A stretch of DNA of 34,754 nt, taken from NCBI RefSeq assembly GCF_000429865.1, contig NZ_AUCR01000017.1, positions 1 to 34,754 of the forward strand, read 5' to 3'. The notes under the pieces are model-generated. The model did no database searches. It saw only the letters and a program-made list of their open reading frames with translations, and was not told the DNA's origin. Below are positions 1-8,008 of the stretch, piece after piece; the stretch's first letter is position 1, and each line of letters opens with the position of its first letter. A program made the translations under genes and the position numbers. The stretch is from Cucumibacter marinus DSM 18995. Lineage in GTDB: Bacteria; Pseudomonadota; Alphaproteobacteria; Rhizobiales; Devosiaceae.

Positions 1-243
1 GCCCTTGATCTTCTTGCCCCCGGTTCCAGACCGGCAGCCGTCCCGATCTGGAACGAGCGCAAGCGTGGGTTTCTTGAGCTCCTGCATTCCTATGGCCTGC
101 ACGGCCCGGCGGCCCGCAAGATCGCCGCCGACTGGACGGCGGCAATCGCCGTTGCCGGTGAAGCCGAGAAGCAGCACCGCCGCCAAAAACGCGAGGCCGA
201 AATCAAAGCTGTCGAGAGGTTCTTCGCCGAGGAATTCAAATAG
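1..243 (+). CDS. C-terminal part of an unidentified island protein (5' end outside window)
   Basis: Frame 1 is open from the first base to a TAG at 241-243, giving the last 80 residues of a protein that starts to the left of the window. The segment is rich in Arg, Lys, Glu and Ala and ends in a predicted charged helix (EKQHRRQKREAEIK, then VERFFAEEFK). I recognise no family. This frame reads more like protein than the overlapping frame from position 5, which is Pro/Ser/Arg-rich. The next gene begins 63 bp downstream on the same strand, so the two may be co-transcribed. Confidence 0.5.
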   Translation, partial: ALDLLAPGSRPAAVPIWNERKRGFLELLHSYGLHGPAARKIAADWTAAIAVAGEAEKQHRRQKREAEIKAVERFFAEEFK

Positions 244-306
244 ACGCGCCGCACCTTCACCAGCACATGCCCGCGCCAAAAGAGCAGCAACCGAAAAGGA
301 GAAAAA

Positions 307-738
307 ATGAAACGCGAAACGCTGGAAAACCAGAACGACCCTGCCTGGGCGGCGGCCTACACCGACGCCCACATCAGCGCCATTCAGGTCGGCGCCGATG
401 AGAGGGATGCGCAGACCTACGCCCATATCGCAGCCGATATTGCGCTTGCGGATCGGGCCGAGGCCAGGCGCGAGGCCGAAAGCCAGAGCCATGCATCCGA
501 GCCGCCTGTCGCGGCGGAAGAAACCAGCGCGGCCCAGGCGACTGCATCCGACGACAATCACGGATGGGACAAGGTGGTCGCCGAAAGGAACGCAAAGCGC
601 GGCCATCCCGCAATCGGCACCGACGATGCCGCCCAAGCAACAGCCAAGGGCGAGCACGACGAGGGAGCCAAGGCTACCCCCGGAGCCGCTGTGGCTGGCT
701 GGAAAGCTGCCGCCGAGCGGATCAACGCGGGCCGCTAG
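307..738 (+). CDS. Small acidic/Ala-rich hypothetical protein of the island
   Basis: A 143-residue ORF with a strong Shine-Dalgarno (AAGGAGA) about 6 nt before the ATG, which supports the start. The protein is rich in Ala, Glu and Asp with long disordered-looking stretches. It has a more conserved-looking N-terminus (DPAWAAAYTDAHISAIQVGAD) and a C-terminal AVAGWKAAAERINAGR segment. It has no membrane segment, signal peptide or cysteine. I recognise no domain. Position and composition suit an accessory gene of a plasmid or ICE. A GC-rich hairpin follows the stop at about 763-784. Confidence 0.6.
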   Translation: MKRETLENQNDPAWAAAYTDAHISAIQVGADERDAQTYAHIAADIALADRAEARREAESQSHASEPPVAAEETSAAQATASDDNHGWDKVVAERNAKRGHPAIGTDDAAQATAKGEHDEGAKATPGAAVAGWKAAAERINAGR

Positions 739-741
739 TGC

Positions 742-1057
742 AAAGGCTGGCCACAGGCGCGTGGGGGGCGCCATGAGGCGCCCCTCCCCCCGGGGGCTTT
801 AGGTACCTTTTGGGCGCCCGGCTTTGCGCGGGGCAAGACGCCCCCGATATTTCAGCGTTTTTTTGCGCTGAAAAAACACAGTTTCGTTTCCATTTTTCCA
901 CTCGGGAAAGCCGCCAGCGATGCCGAAGACTGCACAAATCAGCGCAAGGGTTATGAGATTGCCCACAGCGGTCAGTTCCGCCACGCCTATAGCCCGGCCT
1001 AGGCAGGCGCCGACAAAAAGGCCCGCCGGTTGGCGGGCCTTTCGACCTTCTGGAATG
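742..1057. other. Intergenic stretch, no convincing gene
   Basis: This 316-bp gap separates a rightward gene from a leftward operon. It contains a GC-rich hairpin after the rightward gene (GGGGGGCGCC, loop ATGA, GGCGCCCC at about 763-784, no T-tract). It also contains the terminator of the leftward operon at 1015-1042. A leftward frame from a GTG at 984 to a stop at 799 would encode about 61 residues with one hydrophobic segment (LITLALICAVFGIAGGF). It has no good ribosome site, so I do not call it. Confidence 0.4.
1015..1042 (-). terminator. Rho-independent terminator of the leftward island operon
   Basis: A perfect 8-bp inverted repeat GGCCCGCC/GGCGGGCC (1020-1027 and 1032-1039) with a GGTT loop is flanked by AAAAA on the left (1015-1019) and TTT on the right. 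Read on the minus strand it is a stem followed by a run of five T, starting 19 bp after the stop of the leftward gene 1058-1249. It could also stop rightward transcription weakly. Confidence 0.8.
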
Positions 1058-1249
1058 TCACCGGGATCGTAGCGCCAGGCTCTCGGCGATGTTGTCGAGC
1101 ATTTGGTGGCCGACCCAATCGCGCCAGTCCGGTGACCGCTCTGTGATCCATGCGCGGGCGGCCTCGATGCTGTCAAAGCTGGGGGCTTCTGCCCCGAGCT
1201 CCGTCCCGCCCGCAATGAGTGCGCGGGCGATCTCGTCAGCTTCGGTCAT
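1058..1249 (-). CDS. Small hypothetical island protein (63 aa)
   Basis: A 63-residue ORF whose ATG overlaps the TGA of the upstream gene (ATGA, 1246-1249), a sign of translational coupling. The sequence is acidic and helical (MTEADEIARALIAGGTELGA, then FDSIEAARAWITERSPDWRDWV). It has no membrane segment or known motif. It is followed by a good terminator. Function unknown. The coupling and terminator make it a likely real gene. Confidence 0.6.
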   Translation of the reverse strand: MTEADEIARALIAGGTELGAEAPSFDSIEAARAWITERSPDWRDWVGHQMLDNIAESLALRSR

Positions 1250-2067
1250 GCGGCCTTCTCCGCCTTGGCTTGTGCCTCAAGGGCAATCACGCAAAGGTCG
1301 CGGTATTTCGCGATGGCCTTGGGGCTGCTCGAAATCGGATTGATCTCGAATGCCTTGAGGCCTTCCAGATTGCCGGCCTCGGCCATTTCGACAACTTGCG
1401 CGAGCTTCGGGCGGAAGCGGGTGTGGGTCTTGGCGCTGAAATCTGGCGGGGTCGGCATTTCGCCGGCCTGTGCGGCGGCGAGGATCGCGGCCCGCTTGCC
1501 CAGCGGCTTCTTGGGCTTGTCTTTCGGGGCCTGATCGGCCTTGTCGCTCTTGGTCTTGGGCGCCGTCTCGGCGGGCTCGCTGTCCGGGGAAGGTGCGCCC
1601 TTCAGTTGCGCCTCAAGATCGGCCTTCGCGGCGTCAAAGCTCATATCGAGGTTTGCGGTCGGCTGGCTGATGCCGGCCTCATCGGCCAGCTTGAGAAAGC
1701 GCCTGATCGCGGCGTCCTTCGATTTGGCGCGCTTGTAGCCACCCCCGGTGATGACGGCAGTCAGGCGGGCGATTTCGAGGGCGGTCAGCTTGGTTTCGGT
1801 GGTCATGGCGGTCTCTCCTTCTTTGATGGGTTGAGGCTGATAGCTCGGGGGCACAAAGGCGGCGCGCCCCTCGGGGGTAACGGCGTAGATCATGCCGCGC
1901 CGTCCGTTTTTGATTTCGGCTTGCATCTTGATCGCGCCCTCGCGGGCCGCGGGCAGATTGGAAAACTCTCGAATGTCGTATTTGCCGACGCCGAGGAAAA
2001 TGCTGACCCGGAAATGGTCGGCGCGCTCGATCATGTCGGCGTCAAAGTCACTGTTTTTCTTCGGCAT
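1246..2067 (-). CDS. Two-part hypothetical island protein with an internal ribosome site
   Basis: The start chosen is ATG at 2067, which has GGGAGGT 6 nt upstream. The ORF is open a further 28 codons, but that extension has no ribosome site. The 273-residue product has an N-terminal module of about 80 residues (MPKKNSDFDADMIERADHFR through GRRGMIYAVTPEGRAAFVP). A second part begins at an internal Met (MTTETKLTALEIARLTAVIT) and has a Lys/Pro/Asp-rich linker and a helical C-terminus. The internal ATG at 1806 is preceded by AAGGAGAG at proper spacing, so a shorter product of about 186 residues may also be made, or two ancestral genes have fused. I recognise no family. It probably serves element maintenance or transfer, but that is only context. 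It forms an operon with the 63-aa gene downstream. Confidence 0.6.
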   Translation of the reverse strand: MPKKNSDFDADMIERADHFRVSIFLGVGKYDIREFSNLPAAREGAIKMQAEIKNGRRGMIYAVTPEGRAAFVPPSYQPQPIKEGETAMTTETKLTALEIARLTAVITGGGYKRAKSKDAAIRRFLKLADEAGISQPTANLDMSFDAAKADLEAQLKGAPSPDSEPAETAPKTKSDKADQAPKDKPKKPLGKRAAILAAAQAGEMPTPPDFSAKTHTRFRPKLAQVVEMAEAGNLEGLKAFEINPISSSPKAIAKYRDLCVIALEAQAKAEKAA

Positions 2068-2168
2068 TTTGACCTCCCTTGCGATTGGAAGGTCTGCAGT
2101 TATGGAGCTGCGCGGAAGAAGTCCACACCCTGTTGTGCTGGAATCCAGCAAGACTTGAGAAGCAATGG

Positions 2169-2462
2169 ATGCCTGTGCTGAAATCCTTGGCAGACGAGAT
2201 GGAGGTATCGGTGCCGATCAACACAATCTTGATACTGATGGCCCGTTGGCTGCGGATTTCACCGCTGCTCGCACACGTTCAGATTATGTTGGCGGTGACA
2301 ATCGCCTATGGCTCATTGAACCCTTTGGGTTGGAGGGCTTTTAGCGAGTTATGGGTCGCCGCATTGTGGGTGGTTGTCTGCTCATTGGTGGTTTTGGTCA
2401 CCTGGCTGACAAAGGGAAAACTCATCAAAGACTGGATGCGCGCTGATCCCTGGCGTCAGTGA
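2169..2462 (+). CDS. Small two-TM membrane protein, cargo of the island
   Basis: A 97-residue ORF from ATG 2169, with a weak GAGAAG ribosome site. An in-frame upstream extension to 2079 exists, but it overlaps the promoter region of the divergent gene. Two hydrophobic segments are seen: SPLLAHVQIMLAVTIAYGSL and LWVAALWVVVCSLVVLVTWL. A basic tail follows (TKGKLIKDWMR). Its base composition is visibly less GC-rich than that of its neighbours, as expected for transferred cargo. The 3' end overlaps the integrase stop by 7 bp in convergent orientation. Function unknown; small membrane cargo can be a defence or exclusion factor, but nothing in the sequence shows that. Confidence 0.45.
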   Translation: MPVLKSLADEMEVSVPINTILILMARWLRISPLLAHVQIMLAVTIAYGSLNPLGWRAFSELWVAALWVVVCSLVVLVTWLTKGKLIKDWMRADPWRQ

Positions 2463-3763
2463 TCACGCCTCGCCCTTGGAAGGCGGACGACCTTGCCAAC
2501 TTCCTTGCCGACAAACGCCCCCCAATCAGCCATCATGCGGCGGCGCTTTTCCAGCGCATCTCCCCTCCGATAGGCCCGCTCGGTCGCATCGCCAAATACA
2601 TGCGCGAGGGCGGCTTCCGCAATGTCACGGGGGTATCGGGAGACCTCGAAAGCCCAGTCGCGAAATGATGAGCGAAAACCGTGGACCGTTACGTCAGAAT
2701 GGCCCATGCGTTTCAGGAGAGCGGACAGGGTCATATCTGACATCTGACCGCGACCGCTGGTGAAAACGAGCCCTTCGTCTCCTGACAGCTGCGTCGCTTG
2801 CGACAAGATCTCCAATGCCCGGTCGGTGAGCGGGACGCGGTGCTCGCGTCCCGCCTTCATTCGATTTGCCGGGATGGTCCAAACCGCTTGGTCGAGATCG
2901 AATTCTGCCCACTCAGCCCCGCGGACTTCCCCCGAACGGGCGGCAGTCAAAATAAGAAACTCGAGCGCAATCGAGCTCATGTTATCGCGCGTCCTTAGCT
3001 GTGCCACGAAGTCGGGCAATTCCTTGTAGGGCAGAGCGGCGTGGTGCCCCCTTTGGAGCTTCTGACGCTTCGGCAACAGCAGGGCGAGATGGCCACGCCA
3101 TCGCGCCGGGTTTTCGCCCTCACGAAAGCCCGCGGCCTTCGCAGCATCAAGGACGCGCTCAATTCGTCCGCGGATGCGCGATGCTGTTTCGTTCTTGGAC
3201 TGCCAGATTGGCTGCAAGATGCCGAGAACATCTTCGGTCGAGATCTCTGCCACCGCCTTTGACCGGATAGAGGAACAATAGGCATCGCCCAGGGTCATTC
3301 GCCACTGAGCAACGTGCTTATCGTTGCGAAAGCCACTGGCCTGCCCAGCGATCTGCTTTCCCCCAACCTTGCCACCGTCCAGATAGGCGTCGGCCATCTG
3401 GCCAAACGTCACGATCTGGGAGGCTTCATCCTGACCTGCTCTTCGAGCAAGGTCGGCTTCATGCTTCCTATGCGCGATAGGATCTCCGCCCTGTTGAACG
3501 ATCGCCCGCGCTTCATCCGCGCTACGCCTGGCCTCCACAAGGCTGACCTGCCCTTTCTTGTCCCCAGCCGGCCCGAGGCCCATCTCACGGCGCTTGCCAT
3601 GCCGATTGAAGAAAAGCACCCACGACTGCCCATTCTCACGCACGAGCAGATAGAGCCCGCCGCCGTCGTTGTAGCGACCGGGCGAGAGGTTCTGCCGGAG
3701 GATATTGCCGGGCAATTGATTCCTGAGACCGCGCCGGGCCCGCGTATTGGATTGGCCTGTCAT
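2456..3763 (-). CDS. Tyrosine recombinase / P4-type phage integrase
   Basis: A site-specific recombinase expected to integrate and excise the element at a tRNA gene. Start chosen at ATG 3763 (MTGQSNTRARRG) with AGGGAGA upstream; an in-frame ATG at 3829 would add 22 residues. The 435-residue length suits the P4/CP4 family. The N-terminal arm-binding domain (DUF4102-like) includes LSPGRYNDGGGLYLLVRENG. The core-binding SAM-like domain is in the middle. The C-terminal catalytic domain shows the family residues: Arg in LTAARSGEVRGAEW, the H-x-x-R of HGFRSSFRDW, His in ALAHVFGD and the Tyr nucleophile in ERAYRRGD. All catalytic positions are present, so the enzyme looks functional. It reads inward into the element, away from the putative attachment site. 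Confidence 0.92.
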   Translation of the reverse strand: MTGQSNTRARRGLRNQLPGNILRQNLSPGRYNDGGGLYLLVRENGQSWVLFFNRHGKRREMGLGPAGDKKGQVSLVEARRSADEARAIVQQGGDPIAHRKHEADLARRAGQDEASQIVTFGQMADAYLDGGKVGGKQIAGQASGFRNDKHVAQWRMTLGDAYCSSIRSKAVAEISTEDVLGILQPIWQSKNETASRIRGRIERVLDAAKAAGFREGENPARWRGHLALLLPKRQKLQRGHHAALPYKELPDFVAQLRTRDNMSSIALEFLILTAARSGEVRGAEWAEFDLDQAVWTIPANRMKAGREHRVPLTDRALEILSQATQLSGDEGLVFTSGRGQMSDMTLSALLKRMGHSDVTVHGFRSSFRDWAFEVSRYPRDIAEAALAHVFGDATERAYRRGDALEKRRRMMADWGAFVGKEVGKVVRLPRARRDH

Positions 3764-3780
3764 GCTATCAGAATCTCCCT

Positions 3781-3802
3781 GTCCCCACTTCCGTCCCCAC
3801 TT
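3781..3802. repeat. Tandem direct repeats GTCCCCACTT upstream of the integrase
   Basis: GTCCCCACTT occurs at 3781-3790 and again at 3793-3802, a 12-bp period (about one helical turn) immediately upstream of the integrase start. Short direct repeats in this position are typical arm-type sites for the recombinase or binding sites for an excisionase. Functional assignment is inference. The repeats fall inside the coding frame if the upstream ATG at 3829 were used, which is a further reason to prefer the start at 3763. Confidence 0.45.
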
Positions 3803-4059
3803 ATCCGTGGCGATCCGGTGAAACAACATGGGACACCCTGAAACAAATTGTAGGAAAAATCCAACAATTACAGCCGATTATCGGCCCGTTAGATGGATCA
3901 TCGCGAATCTTGGGACGGCGTGAAACAGCTTCTTGGCGGACTTCCTCTCCGCCACTTCCAAGCGGTTGGCACTTGCCAACGCAAACTTCCGGTGGAGGTT
4001 TGCGAGCGCAGGAAGGCCATGAGAGCTATGCTCGAATGGCAGGAACGCAAAAATCTCCG

Positions 4060-4087
4060 GGTTCGAACTTCGTCCCTCTCTCCGCCA
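4060..4087 (+). other. Putative attachment site: degenerate tRNA-Ser 3' end
   Basis: The segment begins GGTTCGAA (T-arm loop consensus) and ends CCCTCTCTCCGCCA, which matches the usual 3' acceptor end of a class II tRNA-Ser including the discriminator G and CCA. The middle (CTTCGT) does not allow a normal T-stem, and I find no matching acceptor 5' strand or anticodon arm upstream. It is therefore not an intact tRNA. A truncated or diverged copy of a tRNA 3' end next to an integrase is what one expects of attL or attR. The intact tRNA-Ser should lie at the other end of the element, left of this window. Confidence 0.5.
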
Positions 4088-4444
4088 TTCCCAGTTTATT
4101 CCCCCAAACCCCACATCAGCCCCAGCCTCAACGCGCTTCGCGAAATGCCCGGTTGCCGGTACATCCAGTGGTGCCGGTATCGCTTTTATTGCCGATTTTT
4201 CGGTCACTTATCCAATCATCCCGCATTGGCTGAGCATTTGCCTCGCGGCGGAAGATCGGTGACGCTCCAGTCTCTCGGGGCGATGAATGCGCGGCGCGGT
4301 AACGCGGAAATGCATCCCGACCGGGTGACATTTCGAGCCGATTTCGCCTATCCATCTGATATCGCTGAGTTGCACGACTTCCCAAGGGGATGGCACTGTG
4401 CAGAATTCGCGATCCCCCAGTAACCCAAAGCCGGATCCCCTTGC

Positions 4445-5383
4445 ATGAGCGTTGCGACTACCGACCGGGCGGAAACCGCTGTCCTGATGGGGACATATAA
4501 CGGTGCTCCTTTCCTGGCCGAGCAGATCGCTTCAATCCAAGCCCAGACGATCCCCAGGCTGGATCTGATCGTTTCCGACGACGGATCGACCGACGGCACA
4601 CAGGCCCTGCTGGCCGAGGCTGCGGCGGGATGGAAGAAGGGACAATTCGAGGTCCTGTCCGGGCCCGGAAAGGGCTTTTCGGAAAACTATCGCCACCTGC
4701 TCATCGCTCATGGGCAGTCACATGCGTTTGTTGCGTTTTCCGATCAGGATGACATCTGGCACCCTGAGAAGCTGGAAGTCGCCATCAACTGGCTGGGTAG
4801 CCAATCGGACAAGCCGGCGCTCTATTGCGGCAGAACCCGCTATGTCGATGCAGCCGGCAATTACCTGCGCATGTCGCCCTTGTTCCGAAAACCGCCTTCG
4901 GTTCACAACGCGCTGGTTCAGAGCATTGGCGGCGGCAACACCATGGTGATGAATGCCAAGGCCGCACAGCTCGTCGGCATGGCTTCGCGCAACCACCCCT
5001 TCGTCTCGCACGATTGGTGGGCCTATCTGGTGGTCACCGCTTGCGGGGGCATCGTGCGCTACGATGCAACGCCGCATATCGATTATCGGCAGCATCAGGA
5101 CAATGTGCTGGGTGCCAACGACACCGTCCTGGCACGCCTGCGGCGTGCCACCGCCCTTCGGCAAGGCCGGTTTCGGCAGTGGATGGACATCCATCTGACC
5201 GGTCTGGCCGAACTCGAGCCTCACATGACCACCGAAGCCCGCAACCTGATCGCGGACTTCAGGGCAATGAGACAGAAAGGCCCGATAGCCCGGCCCTTAT
5301 CGCTTGTGCGCTCTCGCCTTTACCGGCAGACCCTGCTAGGCACAATGAGCCTCGGTATCGCCGTGGCGATGGGCTGGCTATGA
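4445..5383 (+). CDS. GT2 family glycosyltransferase
   Basis: A 312-residue GT-A fold glycosyltransferase, predicted to transfer a sugar from a nucleotide-sugar donor (possibly dTDP-rhamnose, given the neighbours) onto the growing surface glycan at the cytoplasmic face. The N-terminus has the first Rossmann strand TAVLMGTYNGAPFL, then DDGSTDGT at residues 45-52 and SDQDDIW at 99-105, the DxD-like metal and nucleotide site. HDWW at about 189-192 is typical of rhamnosyltransferase-like GT2 enzymes. A hydrophobic C-terminus (TLLGTMSLGIAVAMGWL) may associate with the membrane. The start keeps beta-strand 1 complete, although no strong Shine-Dalgarno precedes it. It is the first gene of the locus and is followed by a 97-bp AT-rich leader before rfbA. 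Confidence 0.88.
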   Translation: MSVATTDRAETAVLMGTYNGAPFLAEQIASIQAQTIPRLDLIVSDDGSTDGTQALLAEAAAGWKKGQFEVLSGPGKGFSENYRHLLIAHGQSHAFVAFSDQDDIWHPEKLEVAINWLGSQSDKPALYCGRTRYVDAAGNYLRMSPLFRKPPSVHNALVQSIGGGNTMVMNAKAAQLVGMASRNHPFVSHDWWAYLVVTACGGIVRYDATPHIDYRQHQDNVLGANDTVLARLRRATALRQGRFRQWMDIHLTGLAELEPHMTTEARNLIADFRAMRQKGPIARPLSLVRSRLYRQTLLGTMSLGIAVAMGWL

Positions 5384-5480
5384 GCTGGTTTTTCTCTAGC
5401 AAAAATACGCTATATACATTGGCCACCAGTATCAATTTTCTGAATTCTGCAATAACCAGCAAGTTTTATTAAGGGTCGAC
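5384..5480 (+). promoter_or_regulatory. AT-rich leader before the rfb operon
   Basis: This 97-bp gap is markedly AT-rich in a GC-rich region and precedes four tightly coupled rhamnose genes. It is therefore the likely place for their promoter. TATATA at about 5411-5416 is -10-like, but I cannot pair it with a good -35, so no exact promoter is claimed. AAGG lies 7 nt before the rfbA ATG. Confidence 0.35.
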
Positions 5481-6356
5481 ATGAAGGGCATTATTCTTGC
5501 AGGCGGGGCAGGAACGAGGCTCTATCCGATGACGCTGGCCGTCTCGAAACAACTCTTGCCGGTCTATGACAAGCCGATGATCTTTTACCCGCTCAGCGTG
5601 CTGATGCGGGCGGGAATCCGCGATATTCTGGTCATTACCACCGAGCGAGACCTTCCCCTTTTTGCCCAGCTTCTTGGCGACGGATCGGTGTTCGGGATTT
5701 CATTGTCCTATGCCGTGCAGCCCCAACCGAACGGGCTGGCTGAAGCGTTCCTTATTGGCGAAGACTTCATCGCCAATGACGATTGCGCGCTTATTCTTGG
5801 CGACAACATCTTTTATGGCGCGGGCCTCTCCGAGCTGTGCGAAAGCGCGATCGCCCGCCCGCGGGGCGCCACCGTGTTCGCCTATTCGGTCAGTGATCCC
5901 GAGCGATACGGCGTAGTACAATTCGATCCCTCGACAGGCGAGGCCATCGATATCCAGGAAAAGCCTGCCACTCCCAAGTCCCAGTGGGCGCTGACCGGGC
6001 TCTATTTTTATGATCGGGACGTGGTGGACATTGCCCGGTCGATCACGCCATCCGCCCGCGGTGAGCTCGAAATCACCGATGTGAACCGCACTTATCTCAA
6101 GCGGGGCGAACTCGAAGTCGCCAAGATGGGCCGCGGCTATGCCTGGCTCGACACCGGCACGCCCGACAGCCTGCACGAAGCGTCCGCCTTCGTTCAGACA
6201 ATCGAACGGCGCCAGGGCATCAAGATCGCCTGCCCTGAGGAAGTCGGGCTTGAAAGCGGGTGGCTGACCGGCGAGGCCGTGCTGGCTCGCGCTCATGAGC
6301 TGGGGCAGTGTGACTATGCCGCCTATTTGCGGCGACGGGTGAAGGAGCTCTCTTGA
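5481..6356 (+). CDS. rfbA: Glucose-1-phosphate thymidylyltransferase
   Basis: First step of dTDP-L-rhamnose synthesis: dTTP plus glucose-1-phosphate gives dTDP-glucose and pyrophosphate, in the cytoplasm. The 291-residue length is standard for RmlA. The nucleotide-binding signature GGAGTRLYP is at residues 8-16, followed by [24 protein letters not shown] is at 107-113, EKP at 160-162 and WLDTGT at 222-227; all are RmlA hallmarks. The TGA shares its last base with the ATG of rfbC (TGATG), so translation of the two is coupled. Flux through the pathway is usually controlled here by dTDP-rhamnose feedback; that is family knowledge. Confidence 0.97.
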   Translation: MKGIILAGGAGTRLYPMTLAVSKQLLPVYDKPMIFYPLSVLMRAGIRDILVITTERDLPLFAQLLGDGSVFGISLSYAVQPQPNGLAEAFLIGEDFIANDDCALILGDNIFYGAGLSELCESAIARPRGATVFAYSVSDPERYGVVQFDPSTGEAIDIQEKPATPKSQWALTGLYFYDRDVVDIARSITPSARGELEITDVNRTYLKRGELEVAKMGRGYAWLDTGTPDSLHEASAFVQTIERRQGIKIACPEEVGLESGWLTGEAVLARAHELGQCDYAAYLRRRVKELS

Positions 6357-6916
6357 TGCCGCACTTCAGTCCGCTTGCCCTTCGCGATGTCATCGAAGTG
6401 GTCCCCGATCGTTTCGGGGACGCGCGCGGCTACTTTTCCGAGGTCTACAACAAGGCCCTCTGGTCCGGGAACGGCGTCGATGTCGATTTCGTGCAAGACA
6501 ACCATTCCCTGTCCGGCAAGGTGGGCACACTCAGAGGCCTGCATTATCAGCTCGCCCCTTTTGCCCAGGCCAAGCTGGTGCGGGTCGTGCGCGGCGCGGT
6601 CTTCGATGTTGCTGTCGATATCCGCAAAGGTTCGCCAACCTTCGCGCAGTGGGTGGGGCTTGAATTGACCGCCAGCAAGGGCAATCAGCTTTTCGTCCCG
6701 GCAGGGTTCGCTCACGGATTCCTGACGCTCGAACCGGACACCGAAGTCCTCTACAAGGTGTCGGACTACTATTCGCGCGAGCATGAGCGCTCGATCCGGT
6801 TCGATGACCCGGACATCGCGATCGACTGGCCCGGATCTGCCGATCAACCGGTCCTCTCCGAAAAGGATCGGGAAGCACCCCGGCTTTCGGAGATCGATGC
6901 CAGCACGGACCTTTGA
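6356..6916 (+). CDS. rfbC: dTDP-4-dehydrorhamnose 3,5-epimerase
   Basis: Third step of dTDP-L-rhamnose synthesis: epimerises dTDP-4-keto-6-deoxyglucose at C3 and C5. The 186-residue cupin protein matches RmlC along its length. FVQDNHSLS is followed by TLRGLHYQ with the catalytic His at residue 63. FVPAGFAHGFL is at about 113-123, the catalytic Tyr is in VLYK (residue 133), and the Asp of LSEKDR is near 171. The ATG at 6356 overlaps the rfbA stop; a TTG one codon upstream is possible but less likely. rfbB starts 24 bp downstream. Confidence 0.96.
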   Translation: MPHFSPLALRDVIEVVPDRFGDARGYFSEVYNKALWSGNGVDVDFVQDNHSLSGKVGTLRGLHYQLAPFAQAKLVRVVRGAVFDVAVDIRKGSPTFAQWVGLELTASKGNQLFVPAGFAHGFLTLEPDTEVLYKVSDYYSREHERSIRFDDPDIAIDWPGSADQPVLSEKDREAPRLSEIDASTDL

Positions 6917-6940
6917 CAGGCCGATCCGAGAGTACAAGTC

Positions 6941-8008
6941 ATGCGATATCTGATCACCGGAGGGGCAGGATTTATCGGGTCGGCGGTTTGCCGCCGGTTG
7001 GCCGGCGATCCTGGAAACCGCGTCGTCAATGTCGACAAACTCACCTATGCAGGCAATCTGCAGTCGCTTCGGACCATCGCCGATGCCCCCAATTACCGGT
7101 TTGTTCAGCTCGACATTTGTGACGCGGACGGTTTGGGCGAGCTTCTGGCGGCCGAAGAAATCGATGTCGTCATGCATCTTGCGGCCGAGAGCCATGTCGA
7201 CCGTTCGATCGACGGGCCCGAGGCGTTCATTCAAACCAATCTTGTCGGCACATTCAGGCTGCTTGATGCGGCCCGCTCCTATTGGGAAACGCTGAAGGGC
7301 GACAGGCGCAACAGGTTCCGGTTCCTGCACGTCTCGACCGACGAAGTGTTTGGCGATCTCCCTTTCGACAGCGGCATGTTCACCGAGGAAACGCCCTATG
7401 ATCCGTCCTCGCCTTATTCAGCGTCCAAGGCCGGATCAGACCATCTCGTTCGCGCCTGGCACCGGACCTACGGCCTGCCGGTCGTCCTCGGAAATTGTTC
7501 GAACAATTACGGTCCCTATCAGTTTCCCGAAAAGCTCATTCCGCTTGTCATTCTGAATGCGCTGGACGGCAAACCGTTGCCCGTCTACGGCAAGGGGGAA
7601 AACGCCCGGGACTGGTTGTTCGTCGAAGACCACGCCGCGGCACTTGAACTGATCGCCGCCGCTGGCAGCCCGGGCGAAAGCTACAATGTCGGCGGACACG
7701 CCGAGCGCCGGAATATCGATGTGGTCGAGGCCATCTGCGCACTGCTCGATACCATGGCGCCCCGTAAGGGCGGGCACAGTCACCGCGAGATGATCACCAT
7801 GGTCGATGATCGTCCGGGTCATGACCGGCGATATGCGATCGATCCGGGCAAGATCGAACGCGAGCTTGGTTGGCATGCGGCGCACAGTTTCGAGACCGGA
7901 CTGGAAGCCACCATCGCGTGGTATCTGGAGAATGAATGGTGGTGGCGGCCGCTCCGTACGGAACGCTATGCGGGCGAACGATTGGGACGCCCGGAGAACT
8001 TGCCGTGA
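6941..8008 (+). CDS. rfbB: dTDP-glucose 4,6-dehydratase
   Basis: Second step of dTDP-L-rhamnose synthesis: NAD-dependent conversion of dTDP-glucose to dTDP-4-keto-6-deoxyglucose. The 355-residue extended short-chain dehydrogenase has the Rossmann glycine motif GGAGFIGS at 7-14. STDEVFG at 132-138 supplies the catalytic Thr, Asp and Glu, and the Y-x-x-x-K pair is Y159 and K163. [14 protein letters not shown], typical of RmlB, follows. The stop overlaps the rfbD start as GTGA (8005-8008). Gene order A-C-B-D differs from the classical enteric B-D-A-C order but is common outside enterics. Confidence 0.97.
   Translation: MRYLITGGAGFIGSAVCRRLAGDPGNRVVNVDKLTYAGNLQSLRTIADAPNYRFVQLDICDADGLGELLAAEEIDVVMHLAAESHVDRSIDGPEAFIQTNLVGTFRLLDAARSYWETLKGDRRNRFRFLHVSTDEVFGDLPFDSGMFTEETPYDPSSPYSASKAGSDHLVRAWHRTYGLPVVLGNCSNNYGPYQFPEKLIPLVILNALDGKPLPVYGKGENARDWLFVEDHAAALELIAAAGSPGESYNVGGHAERRNIDVVEAICALLDTMAPRKGGHSHREMITMVDDRPGHDRRYAIDPGKIERELGWHAAHSFETGLEATIAWYLENEWWWRPLRTERYAGERLGRPENLP

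Larger units (their letters stand above)
1..4087. mobile_element. Right end of an integrated genomic island (integrative element)
   Basis: A leftward P4-type tyrosine recombinase lies at 2456-3763, next to several short, charged proteins of unknown function. A tRNA-Ser-like 3' end at about 4060-4087 lies just outside the integrase. Integrases of this family normally sit at one end of an element inserted in the 3' end of a tRNA gene, so the element would extend leftward beyond the window and end near 4087. The left end, the intact tRNA gene and any transfer or relaxase genes are not visible. The boundary and the class of element (ICE, integrated plasmid or prophage remnant) are inference. Confidence 0.55.
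3764..4444. other. Island boundary region without a convincing gene
   Basis: This 681-bp gap lies between the integrase start and the first polysaccharide gene. It holds a pair of direct repeats just upstream of the integrase (3781-3802) and a tRNA-like 3' end (about 4060-4087). ORFs on both strands (for example 3893-4423 forward and 3878-4207 reverse) run through the tRNA-like segment and have compositions typical of non-coding frames. I call none of them. The part right of 4087 presumably belongs to the chromosome and should contain the promoter of the gene at 4445, but I see no clear -35/-10 pair. Confidence 0.5.

Noticed and set aside
799-1215. 138-codon - strand ORF
   Set aside because: Overlaps the better supported 63-aa gene in another frame and crosses the terminator at 1015-1042. 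Only its last 60 codons look protein-like, and they lack a ribosome site.
1219-2181. 320-codon ORF on the + strand
   Set aside because: Antisense to the two-part island gene, which has proper ribosome sites and codon use. The forward frame is Gly/Leu/Arg-rich with no ribosome site.
3998-4087. A functional tRNA-Ser gene
   Set aside because: The 3' end resembles tRNA-Ser, but no matching acceptor 5' strand, D-arm or anticodon arm is present and the T-stem cannot pair. Kept only as a putative att site.
3893-4423. 176-codon + strand ORF and the 109-codon - strand ORF over the same stretch
   Set aside because: Both run through the tRNA-like segment. They have high Arg, Pro, Ser and Cys content, no ribosome site and no recognisable domain.
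6323-7330. 335-codon - strand ORF across rfbC and rfbB
   Set aside because: Spans two unmistakable rhamnose genes in antisense; a compositional shadow.
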